In this document: in pieces, positions 48,840-59,400 of the stretch
Position numbering within the stretch: position 1 is the first letter of the stretch
Layout: each line of letters opens with the position of its first letter
Assembly: GCA_027924585.1 (NCBI GenBank)
Contig: BSBM01000252.1
Location: forward strand, 6,200,001-6,264,000
Source: Larix kaempferi
Lineage: Eukaryota > Streptophyta > Pinopsida > Pinales > Pinaceae
Reading direction: 5' to 3'
Length of the DNA: 64,000 nucleotides
Position numbers and translations under genes: made by a program
The notes under the pieces: model-generated
Database searches by the model: none
Told to the model about the DNA's origin: nothing
The model's input: the letters and a program-made list of their open reading frames with translations, nothing else

Positions 48840-49815
48840 TGGATGATACAATCCAATCTTCAGTTCTCGGAGACTTCAGTCTACGGATCAATTCTGGGAC
48901 CTCAGTCCGGGGACGATGCAATCCCCTGCCTGTTCATTCAGGACTTCATTTTTCGAAGACCCAGTCTACGGTTCTATTCTGGGACCTCAGTCCGGGGATG
49001 ATACAATCCCCTACCTGTTCATTCAGGACTTCATTATCGGAGACCCAGTCTACGGTTCTATTCTGGGACCTCAGTCCGGGGACGATACAATCCCCTACCT
49101 GTTCATTCAGGACTTCATTATCGGAGACCCAGTCTACGGTTCTATTCTGGGACCTCAGTCCGGGGACGATACAATCCCCTACCTGTTCATTCAGGACTTC
49201 ATTATCGGAGACCCAGTCTACGGTTCTATTCTGGGACCTCAGTCCGGGGACGATACAATCCCCTACCTGTTCATTCAGGATTTCATTATCGGAGACCCAG
49301 TCTACGGTTCTATTCTGGGACCTCAGTCCGGGGACGATACAATCCCCTACCTGTTCATTCAGGATTTCATTATCGGAGACCCAGTCTACGGTTCTATTCT
49401 GGGACATCAGTCCGGGGACGATGCAATCCCCTACCTGTTAATTCAGGATTTCATTTATCGGAGACATACATCTACGGCTCTCTTTAGAACAGATGTTCAA
49501 GGATGATACAATCCCTTTTCTTTCTCGGAGACACCTGTCTACGGCTCACTTTAGAACATGTGTTCAAGGATGATACAATCCCTCTTATTTCTCGGAGACA
49601 CCTGTCTACGGCTCTCTTGAGGATGATGCAATCCTATCATGTCCACTAAGGACTTCATTCTCGGAGACCTCACGTCTACGGCTCTCTTTAGGACTGAAAG
49701 TCCAGGGATGATTCAATCCCCTCAACTGTCCACTAAGGACTTCATTCTCGGAGACCTCACGTCTACGGCTCTCTTTGGGACTGAAAGTCCAGGGATGATT
49801 CAATCCCCTCAATCT
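48840..49815. repeat. 84-bp tandem array of multi-hairpin units
   Basis: About six near-identical 84-bp units (to about 49440) followed by more diverged copies to 49815. Each unit contains stems GGGGA/TCCCC around CGATACAA, GGAC/GTCC around CTCA, AGAC/GTCT around CCA, and CCTG/CAGG around TTCATT. In the diverged copies the GGAC/GTCC stem becomes GAAC/GTTC, and CCTG/CAGG becomes GTCC/GGAC, changes that keep pairing. All three frames are open because 84 is divisible by 3; no protein is proposed. Confidence 0.88.
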
Positions 49816-50500
49816 GTATTCTCATCAATACAAGTACAAGTATCCTCATCCATACAAGTACATAATCAATATCTAGCATCAACAGCATGTATACGTCATA
49901 TATCAAAAGCATGTATTCTTACTAATACATCTAAAATCATGTATACATCTGTCATCAAAAGCATGTATTCTCACTAATACATCTATCATCAAATCATATA
50001 TACATCTAACATCAGAAGCATGTATATATCTAACATGTATTCTCACTAATACATCTATCATCAAAATCATGTATACATCTAACATCAAAAGCATGTATAC
50101 ATCTAGCATGTATTCTCACTAATACATCTATCATCAAAATCATGTATACATCTAACATCAAAAGCATGTATACATCTAGCATGTATTCTCACTAATACAT
50201 CTATCATCAAAATCATGTATACATCTAACATCAAAAGCATGTATATATCTAGCATGTATTCTCACTAATACATCTAACATCATGTATACATCTAACATCA
50301 AAAGCATGTATACCTCTAGCATGTATTCTCACCAATACATCTAACATCAAAATCATGTATACATCTAACATCAAAAGTATGTATACATCTAGCATGTATT
50401 CTCACTAATACATCTAACATCATGTATACATCTAACATCAAAAGCATGTATACCTCTAGCATGTATTCTCACCAATACATCTAACATCAAAAATCATGTA
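49816..50500. repeat. 73-bp tandem array with ATGTATACAT palindromes
   Basis: Units of about 73 bp alternate ATGTATACATCTAACATC, AAAAGCATGTATACATCT and AGCATGTATTCTCACTAA. The 10-bp palindrome ATGTATACAT occurs about twice per unit. It is the third array in the same interval of the copia-like element. Confidence 0.82.
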
Positions 50501-50629
50501 TGAGTAAAACTAAACAGAAATAAAAATAGTCCTAAATCTAACTATTTCTAAGTGACTAGGTGTAGAGAACAGGTTACCTCATCAACGACCTTGTTGTTTG
50601 ATGAGACAATCTCATCAGTAGTGACTATA

Positions 50630-51860
50630 CTACTCCCCCTTTCGAGGAGGGTCCTTTTGAACTACACCAAGCTTGTCTCGGAAGTATTCAAGCTTCACTC
50701 GAGACAGAGGTTTGGTTGGTAACTTCTTCACTTGACGTAGAGGCTTGGTTAGTACAACGGTAACCTGTTACAAATTCAAACTTTTAGAGTTCCTTTCTGT
50801 GTCATATCTTGTTAGTTCCCTATGTTCTTTGACTTATCATGGAACACTAGATTCTATGTCATCTTGATACAACTCTAATTATCACATAGGATCTCAGTTG
50901 GTTCTATCTCTAAGTCAAACAATCCTAAAGCCAAACTTCTTCACAACTAGCAGAGCAAGCAACCATATATTTCGCTTGTGCTGATAGCCACACTAGACTG
51001 CTTCCAGCTAAACCACGAGATCATGGCTAATCCTAGACAATAACATCCTCTCGATGTGTTCTTCTTGTCTGAAACACTTCCTGCCCAAACAGAATCTGAA
51101 TAGCCATCTGAAGTCATGATCTTCAAGATAGCATAGATCAAATTCTATCGTGTCCTTTATGTGCCTCATCACATGCTTTGCAACTATCAGGTAAACACAT
51201 CTAGTTTCCACTAGATACTAACTCAAGGTGTTCATAACAAAGCATATATATATAACCTAGTATATGTTAGATATATCAAAGACCCAATAAATTGACTGTA
51301 CAGAGTTATATCCCCTAACAGCTTCAAGTTGGAATCCATAAGAGTGGCCATTCCAACACCTCAAGTCATATTTCTCATCATACTTTCCCTGGTTGAGAAA
51401 TATTCCTTCTGAGCCTTGCCATACTTCCAGACCTAGGAAGTAAAGCATCAAATTGAGATCTTTCATTTTCATTTCTGCATTGAATGATCTTCTGCATATC
51501 TATCTGTGCCATCTCTCGTTAGATGGGTCTACTGATATGAGCCTCAATATCATTCGAACTCTGTGGTGAGTTCCTTCTTGCATCCATGTCATATGTGTAT
51601 CATATTCAACCTTGTAGCAAAGGTTGAGATCCACATCACCCATGGTGATCATTAAGCTTATCAAATTATTATCGATCCTAGGTACCTATACAGAATCTGA
51701 TTCATACTTCTTCTTTAATTACACCATACTTGGAGCAAACATCTTGTCGTGATTCTCTTCCTCTTTCTAAGAGAATCTTCTAGCCATGAGCCTTCTATAT
51801 TTTGTTTGATTTGTAAATCTTCTTGTTTGAACATCCACCACTTGTACGGTGTCCATCATT
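50630..51860 (-). pseudogene. Copia pol remnant in the young element
   Basis: Minus-strand scraps of copia pol in the right order but in shifting frames: an end resembling EYFRDKLGV near 50.67 kb, RNase H SVSDKKNTSRGCYCLG and AMISWFS (50947-51141), and [19 protein letters not shown] followed by FLNQGKY (51257-51472). Frameshifts follow within tens of bases. Upstream the signal fades; possible integrase remnants near 51.5-51.9 kb are not convincing. It could not supply enzymes for its own movement. Confidence 0.8.
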
Positions 51861-54566
51861 CTTCATGACCTTTCCTACAAATCAAAATTAAGTACATGAT
51901 TAGTAATACTTCATAATCATCAAAAGATACCCCATTATGCATACAGATATCATTTACATAGTGATGCAACTATTTTGACCAATACTTTGGCACAACACTT
52001 TCCCATATCCTGTATGCATACAGTGGCTATCTAGATGCCTTCCATCTCTACCAGAACATACTATCGAGAGTGTGCACAACTCTCAGCATGTCAGCAAAGA
52101 GGTTTCATTCTAGACAAGCAATAATGGAATGTTTGTCCAACTTGTCAATCATATGCACATTAGTAGTATACTGTTCAATGCTCTATGAATGTTTACACTC
52201 AGCATTATATATTATGGGAATACAAATATGCATACAACCTATTGTAGGCAATATTATTACTATTTCAAATAACAACTCAAATACTTATCTTTTATGTTTG
52301 TGTGGTTGCCTCCCGCTTGATCTTCTGTATGTCTTTTGAACTTCTATTCATTCTGTACCACTGTGCATGCTCAAGAGTCATCCTCATGATCTCATACACA
52401 AACATACACTCATTAGTATATTCTAAATGCTATCAAAACATTATAGTACTAAATAATCTTGAAAACGTATAGTCATGATTATAGTTAATAAACATTAGTA
52501 TTCAAGATTTCAAGGAAGTCTTCTTTTACTCATGCATATCATTGATAAAAGATATAATATGCATAATCCCTTGATTACTAACTTTATGAATAAGCATAAC
52601 CAATCATTCCAAGTATACGTATATAAGGGATCCTAACACAAGGTAAGATTCATGGGAAACATACCTGGATTAGTATACCTACTTGGTTATGTACAACATA
52701 CCTAAACAATCTCTTCAATGATTTAGAGATCCTGAGCTAGAACCTGCATGTCTCATAGGTTAAGCATAATATAACAAAGTCATACATACCTCGTAAGTAG
52801 AACAGAGATTATGGATGACTCTTTGTCTTCATGTTTTCATGGTCATGGAGCCTGATTTGTCTTTTGTGATGTACCTGTATCTTGTTAGCAGACAACCTCA
52901 ACCTCACACAACACCATAATGCATTAGTACAATCATAAGTGTCAACCCCCTAACCAATGAATATCTTCTATCATGCATTCATAATTTTGTTAAGGTGATA
53001 CAACAAATCTAAAATCAAGATTGTACTAACTGTAATAACATGAAGACAAACATACCATAAACTTAATCATGAACAAATCTCAAAACATACCTCGATGAGT
53101 CATACCTGTCGAGATCACTTGTAATCTCCTTATGTAAAGCCTTAGCCTCATCTCCCTCTGAAACATGAACTCCTTCACTTATGTAGGTGACCAATCCATC
53201 TTCTTCTAGGATTAACCCTATCCACTTGATTTGCAAGAACTGGACCTGGAGCTGGATATGGGTTTGTCAGAGAAACCCCAAAAATTCAAACTTTGAATTT
53301 CAAACTTCCGAAAGGATAGAGATATGCGCCTTGATGAGCTGATCAAACTGATATATTCAGAATTTGAAAACTGCAAAGTTTTACTCCTCAATTTTGCCTT
53401 TGAAACTTTCGGATTCACTGGACGTGACCCTGAACTGGGGTTTGATGAAGCCCACTCTTTTGCCCCATCAAAAAGTTTGATTCAAAGCTCTAAGCTTCTA
53501 ATTTTCTGAGGAGCTTCCAGCCGTGGTCACAGATTTCAAAAAATTCCCATTTTTACAGAAGCCCTAATTTTCCGCTTTTCTGATCAAAGTCCCGAACTAG
53601 GGTCTAATCAAGCCCGGCCTTCTGCCCAACCAAAAATTCTGATCTTGGTCTCTAAATTTCTATTTTGATGAGTAGCATCCAGCCGTGGTCTCTGATTACA
53701 AAAATTCCAACTTTCTCCAAAGCCCTAAATTCCGGAAGTCATGAATGAAGGTACCAAAAAATAATTCTGTTTTGACAGAAATATGTACCTGATTGTTTCT
53801 GGTGTAACTCTGAAATTTTTGATCCACAGGGTCTGAAAAAGTTTCCTGAGATAGCCTGACCTGCTATCTTTCTATCCTGACAGGTCTGACCTCAATTGGA
53901 TTCTCTGAGAGAGAGTTATTCCAAATGTCGCAATGTGACCTGTTTTGGGAAAATACAGGAGAGCGAACTTGTACGGCGTGCCACGTGTCACTGTTTGACC
54001 TTCGGCCTCTGAAAAAGTTTTCTGAGATAGCTCGGCCTGTTATCTTTCCATCCTGACAGGTCTGACCTCAATTGGATTTTCTGAGAGAGAGTTATGTCAA
54101 GTGTCGCAACGTGACCTGTTTATGGGATAATACAGGAGAGCGCACTTGTACGGAGTGCCACGTGTCACTGGTTCAACTTCGGCCTCTGAAAAAGTTTTCT
54201 GAGATAGTGCAGACTGTGTACTACCTGTCACTTTTTACGAAATTTCATTTGGAGCTTCCTAGCCCAAGATATGACCTTTTTCCCAAGGTCACCTGATTTT
54301 GACTCAGATCTGGAAGAGGCAGAAACCCTATATTGTACAGATCATAAATCACAAAGTACAACGAATTAGAGGTTGTCCTTTGGACACAAGGTACCTGGAG
54401 ATTTTATCTTCGTCCTGTAACAATTTCAGATCCGAAAAATTCGCCAAAACGGATTTATAGCGAAAGTGCTACGATGACTGGTTTTTGCTATGTAAAACCC
54501 TAACCTTCAAATTGTCGTAAGTAGAGCAAGTGTCTTTAGTGCCATACCTTGTCTTCCTTCAGGTTA
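51861..54566 (-). other. Non-coding leader of the copia-like element
   Basis: 2.7 kb without a recognisable gene. Duplicated blocks occur: CAGCCGTGGTC segments at about 53.5 and 53.7 kb, and a unit of about 177 bp at 53829-54230 (CTGAAAAAGTTT...CGTGCCACGTGTCACTG) present twice plus a partial third start. Confidence 0.6.
53829..54230. repeat. 177-bp direct repeat in the copia-like leader
   Basis: Two copies plus the start of a third. Shared blocks are CTGAAAAAGTTTTCTGAGAT, GGTCTGACCTCAATTGGAT, CTCTGAGAGAGAGTTAT and TGCCACGTGTCACTG. The last contains a CACGTG core. Confidence 0.7.
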
Positions 54567-54578
54567 GCTCTGATACCA
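54567..54578 (-). other. Primer binding site (initiator Met tRNA)
   Basis: Plus strand GCTCTGATACCA touches the LTR at 54579; its complement TGGTATCAGAGC is the standard copia primer site for tRNA-iMet. Confidence 0.88.
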
Positions 54579-55182
54579 TGTTAAAGTTCAATATGCTAAG
54601 ACAGAAAATAGCAGCATTACATTCCATTTCACAATAATAGCATATACAGGATCACTGAAGAAACAACAAGCATAGCATAAACACAAGAGACACAGATTTA
54701 TCCTGGGAAACCCTCATGGGGTAGAAAACCCAGTAAAGCTTCCTCAATATAGATGACCAGCAATATACAAAGATGCAAACCAAAGACATGATCTCCTTCT
54801 CCACTGTAGCAGACCTCTCCTCCAATAGGTGCGCCTCCCTTGAATGAGTGAGTGTGTATAATGAGGAACACACCTCCTCTATTTATACACTACTTTGATA
54901 TGTATTTTACACAAGTACACGTAGGCTCGTATTTAACCAATAGGTTAAATAACCCACTACAACTAACTGGGCCGACCCCTCTAGGGTGGTCTAATAACCC
55001 TTTGACCCACATAACACATTTAGGGCCGACCCCCACTAGGGAAGTCTAATAACCCGAGTTACCACATTCCGACGGAGGAATAAACATCTCCGGATATACA
55101 ATAAGATCTTCACGGAGGAATGAATCATCTCCGGAATAATAAAGTACAAATATAATATTCTTTGAAGTTACAATATTTAACA
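54579..55182 (-). repeat. Copia-like 5' LTR, 604 bp
   Basis: Same sequence as 47415-48018. TATAAATA on the minus strand at 54880-54887 would drive the element. Identity of the two LTRs indicates a recent insertion. Confidence 0.93.
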
Positions 55183-55187
55183 CGAAA

Positions 55188-55868
55188 GGGGGAGCAGTGA
55201 TGATGATGTTGCAGTGGGATTGTATCATCCCTAGAAATTAGTCCTAAAGTGATCCACAGACTTTTGTCTCAGTGATGTGGTTGGGATTGTATCATCACTG
55301 GACATTTGTCCTAAAGTGATCCGCAGACTTTTGTCTCCATGATGTGGTTGGGATTGTATCATCCCTGGACATTAGTCCTAAAGTGATTCACAGACTTTTG
55401 TCTCTGTGATGTGGTTGTGATTGTATCATCCCTGGACATTAGTCCTAAAGTGATCCTCAAACTTTTGTCTCAATGGTGTGGTTAGGACTGCATCATCCTT
55501 GGACTTATGTCCTAAAGTGAGAGGGATTGATCATCCCGTAATTGGATCATGTGTGTTGCAAGTTATGTTGCTGCAGATGATGTTGTTGTTGATCTAAAGA
55601 TGAAGAGTTGTTGTTGATCAAAAGATCAAGTGTTGCTGTAGACGATCAAGCGATCGAGTGCTGCAGAAGATGAAGATCAAAGATGAAGACTCAGTGTTGT
55701 AGAAGATGATACTCCAGTACTGAAGATGTTGAAGATGTTCCAGTTGCCGATATTGTTGAAGAAACTTCTGATGATTTATAGATGTATCACCTTGATGTTG
55801 TTGATGATGCTCTCTCTCCTTGCTCCTACAGTTGATGTTGTTGTTGTCAGTAGAATACCCTTCTCGTT
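55188..55868 (+). repeat. Older copia: pol end and 67-bp hairpin array before the 3' LTR
   Basis: After the CGAAA duplication the pol tail continues as a short GGAV-like end. From 55216 come about five 67-bp units. Each has stems GGGAT/ATCCC around TGTATC, GGAC/GTCC around ATTA or ATTT, and AGAC/GTCT around TTTT, the same order as in the 84-bp units of the young element read in its sense direction. From about 55560 come further hairpins such as TTGATC/GATCAA and CGATC/GATCG. Confidence 0.82.
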
Positions 55869-55877
55869 AAGGGGGAG
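55869..55877 (+). other. Polypurine tract of the older copia
   Basis: AAGGGGGAG directly before the LTR at 55878, within TTCTCGTTAAGGGGGAG shared with the young element. Confidence 0.85.
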
Positions 55878-56197
55878 TGTTGAAATATTGTAACTTCGAA
55901 GAATATTCTATTGTATTTTATTATTGTAATTTATTCGGAGATGTTTTATTCCTCCGTCGGGATGTTATTATTGTATTCAGTCATCATAGAGTCATGAGGT
56001 AAAACCTCCTTTGTAAGTCGGGTCGATAGAACCCTCCATAAAGTAATATTATATTGTTTTGAGTCTTCCTAGGTAAGTCGGCCCAGTTAAGTTTGTTGGG
56101 GCCGACCTAGTTAGGGAAAAAGTCAAGTGGAAGATAAAGTATAAATAGGAGTGATGTGCTCCTCATTTGGACACACACACTCACTTGTGTAATTCGC

Positions 56198-56234
<37 letters not shown>

Positions 56235-56449
56235 AAGGAGAAGGAGCACTTGTTTGGGGTTTTGTCTTTGTACTTTTGATCATCTATATTGAAGAAGTTT
56301 TTGCTGGGTTTTGTTCCCCTAGAGGGTTTCCTAGGATAAATCTGTGTCTATCTTATGATTTTGTTTCTTTCAGTGATCCTGTATATGCTATTGTTGTTAA
56401 ATTGAATTGAATGTTGATGTTATCTATCTTAGCATATTGAATCTTAACA
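55878..56449 (+). repeat. Older copia 3' LTR, 572 bp
   Basis: TGTTGAAATATTGTAAC to GCATATTGAATCTTAACA, homologous to the 604-bp LTRs read in reverse. TATAAATA at 56140-56147; a GA dinucleotide run near 56203-56228. The 5' LTR of this element was not found in the window. Confidence 0.88.
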
Positions 56450-56650
56450 GTTTGGACATGAGCACCAGCTACCATCCACATACTGATGGCCAAAGAGAAA
56501 GAGTGAACCAATGGCTGGAAGGGTACTTAAGAAACTATGTCACAGGCCAGCAAAAGTCATGGACAAATGTAAACCAGTTTACTCATATGCCATGCCTAAA
56601 ATTAAGTAAAGGCCAACACAATGTTTGCATAGACTGCCATCACATGTAGA
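56450..56650 (+). pseudogene. Ty3/gypsy integrase fragment
   Basis: Encodes MSTSYHPHTDGQRERVNQWL and EGYLRNYV, the region around the last catalytic Glu of a gypsy integrase different from the family above, then degrades. The older copia seems to have inserted just upstream of it. Confidence 0.8.
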
Positions 56651-57041
56651 ATGCCAACAACGGCAAATTTATCCATCAGGTGTTTCATATGTAATGGATG
56701 AATCCTTAAAGGATTCAACCTAGACTCCACTACCTGTAATAAATGTTGAGTTAAATTATGGATAGTTGAATAACATTCCTCTTAACTGTGACTACTTGTC
56801 TACCAATTCATTGGCTATAAACTTGTGTGCCTGCAAATCTAAAGAAGAATCGCTCTTGTTGTCAGCCTCTCATCCAAGTAAGTATAGTTGAAACATACAA
56901 CTCTTCAAGTTTTCTAAAGTTGCTCAATGAGCATCTTCACTTGAGTAGCCTACCTTCCAAACCCAATTAAAACATGCAAGATAGGTGGCAGTTCGGACAA
57001 CATGTCACAGATATACGTGCAAACAAATCAATGTATACTTA
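56651..57041. other. No gene seen
   Basis: Possibly decayed continuation of the gypsy integrase; no motif can be supported. Confidence 0.4.
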
Positions 57042-57891
57042 TGTTACTGGATCCGCCACCCCAATGTGTGGGATCCGCGGATCCACGGATCCAATACGTA
57101 CCCGGATCAGATCCGCCTAGGATCCTTCATGGAAACGGATCCCCTACAGAAGGAAACGTATCCTATTCCTATGAAACAGATCCTATGAAAAATCAAACAA
57201 TTCCTAAAAATTTCAAACAGATCCTGAAACTTCCAGTGCTTCTATGACCCATTGATCCCCCCCAATAAATGTTTTTTAATGAAAAACTTAAAATACCCTA
57301 AACAACTGATGGCTAAAAGTGTAAGCAGTAAAACCCATTTCTGCTCAAGGTCTGATCTATCCTTATGTCAAGATCTGCTCTTGAACTCTGATATATCAAT
57401 ATCAAGTTCTGCTCTCAATGTTTTTGTTTGATTTATATTTATGGTCAAGGTCTGCTGTCAAGGGCTGATCTCTCTTTATGTTCTATGTTGTTGCTCACTT
57501 CACCTACATTGTTATGTAGTCTTGCCATAGCCTTCAAGAAAACCACGTTATTCCCTGCTGATAGGGACATGTGGATGTGGCTCACAAAAACACTATTATG
57601 ACCCGCTTCAAGTTCATGCTGAAATGGTTTTTAAAATTATCAATAGCAATCATGGTTACAACTCATCAAATTATCAGTTATGGTACATGGACTCTCTTTT
57701 TTGGCAATAACTTATAGTTCTACTCTTGACACTTGTGTTTCAACTTTCATGAATAGTTTTGATTCTTCACTCTATATTTTTTTTATTATATAAATATTTT
57801 ATTTTTTTGTACTTGCCGTTTCCCCACCGTATCCGGATCCTGGTTTTTAAAAAATCTGGCGAATCCGGATCCGTATCCATATCCTGGTAAC
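57042..57891. mobile_element. GGATCC-rich inverted-repeat element (MITE-like), 850 bp
   Basis: Left end TGTTACTGGATCCG and right end ATATCCTGGTAAC are imperfect inverted repeats, with TTA on both sides (57039-57041 and 57892-57894). Both ends are dense in GGATCC/GATCC (left about 57049-57230, right about 57828-57875), like subterminal transposase-binding repeats. It has no transposase. The TTA duplication suggests PIF/Harbinger, but the tips are too imperfect to be sure. Confidence 0.55.
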
Positions 57892-57894
57892 TTA

Positions 57895-59163
57895 GCATTT
57901 TTCTCTGGGTTTTCCCCTAGGCTTGGCCCTAAACTGCTTGTGCTCATCTTTCTTTCAGTTGGACAGTGATTAGGGCCTATACATGTGTGATGTCTGTGTT
58001 TCTTGGTTTCTATAATAAATTTGATGAATTTCACCTTGCAGATTATTAAAAACCAAAAAATAAAAACAACAAAGCTAACACATAAAACTTCAACATATCT
58101 AAACAAGTTATCTCATGTACGTAATGTGCCAGATATGAGAAATTTAGGAAACAAGAAAATTAGTTTTCGTATGCTCTTTTCTGTTTTGCAATGTTTCAGA
58201 GTTTTGGTTTGAAGAATGCCCAATAGAAATTTGCAAGTTTAAAGGCATGGAAAATACTACAATATCAGGATGTTTAAGCTGAATGTCCTATGTTGAAGAT
58301 CATACTAATTAATAATGAATAAAATACATGGATCCATTTACATAAAAGTAAGAAAAAAATTGGTATTGAAAACATAAATTCTTCATTTCAAAGTAAATAA
58401 GTGACCTATTTTCCTAATCAATAGAATGACAACTTATGCTAGGCTCATCCAACCAACGATCAAACAAGCTGAAAAGGAATATATCTTAGTGCTTTCATGC
58501 CAAGTACCTATATCTACACCTTTATTATTAAGCCATCATCTTTATTTTAATATGGAAATCCTCCCTGTCAAAGATAAAATTATGTTATTGATAGAAAAGA
58601 TGAACTCCAACAGAAGGGTATTTCATGAAGATTATAATAGAACTCTGGATACTTTGCTCTCTACCATTTTCTAGTCAATAAACAATAAAAAGTCCATTTT
58701 GAGCCCACTTACTTCAGCCAATATTTGTTCTTAATTTGACATTGGGATTCAGTTTTTTTCCAAAGCAATATTTTTAAATTCAAACCTGGAGAAATTGAGT
58801 TCAAGAAATAGCCCTTTTTTTAAACTAGGTTCACCGGAAAATTCATTATGTGGGTTATTTCTATGAAATTAGTTTTCTTGACACTACCTGGCATTAAAAA
58901 TGAAGTGTTATTCAAACTCTAAGCATGATATTGTGTGGGAAAATGAAATATTGGATACAGGGGATGCCAATTTCCTAATAGAGAGCTTCAGTTACAGAAT
59001 TAATTTTATCACTAGAAACCAGATGAGGTTTATCATTGCCATTACAAAAAAGAGTTGATATAAAATGAAAAAGTATTTGAAACATGAAACATTCTACCAG
59101 ACAAATTGTAGTGTAAATTACCATTAAATATAACAGAAATATATCAAAGCATTGCCTTCTTAC
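57895..59163. other. No gene seen
   Basis: AT-rich sequence. The plus-strand frame 58426-58674 (82 residues) resembles nothing known and lacks support. Probably old decayed repeats. Confidence 0.4.
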
Positions 59164-59400
59164 TTACCTGGACCTGCATTTTATTGAAGAATTCCAATGC
59201 TTCAGAGTGTTGGCCATTCTGGAGATAACTAGAAATGATTGTGTTACATATCCCAATATCACAATATGTTGTTTAGGCATTCTTTCAAACACTTTGCATT
59301 TATTCTTTGAACTTTCATACTTTGCATACATTGAGACGATTGCTGTGTCCATGAAAATATCTGACTCAAATCCACTTGTATGATGTCTTCATGAATCTTC
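59164..59400 (-). pseudogene. Pentatricopeptide-repeat protein fragment
   Basis: Minus-strand reading SGFESDIFMDTAIVSMYAKY then KVFERMPKQHIVILGYVTQS matches the typical PLS-type PPR pattern (SGF.SD.FV..AL..MYAKCG, KVFD.MP..DVV.W). Expected residues are missing (no Cys-Gly after AKY, no Trp after VI), and it is one repeat or so long, so it is a degenerate relic. PPR proteins bind organellar RNA; this one is not functional. Confidence 0.7.

Larger units (their letters stand above)
47415..55182 (-). mobile_element. Young non-autonomous Ty1/copia-like element, 7.8 kb
   Basis: Two 604-bp LTRs (47415-48018 and 54579-55182) that look identical by eye, perfect CGAAA duplications (47410-47414 and 55183-55187), an initiator-Met tRNA primer site at the right LTR and a polypurine tract at the left one, so the sense strand is minus. 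The internal region holds only a decayed pol remnant (about 50630-51860), a non-coding leader, and long tandem arrays between pol and the polypurine tract. It sits within the last codons of the older copia pol. Confidence 0.93.

Noticed and set aside
48103-49506. Long open frames in the repeat arrays (243, 200, 196 and 153 residues, both strands)
   Set aside because: Repeats lacking stop codons stay open in several frames. There is no codon signature or homology, and the structure signal is at nucleotide level.
48180-50500. CRISPR-like regular arrays
   Set aside because: Units are contiguous tandem repeats without unique spacers, within a plant retrotransposon.
58426-58674. 82-residue ORF as a host gene
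   Set aside because: Short, AT-rich context, no domain, no flanking gene structure.
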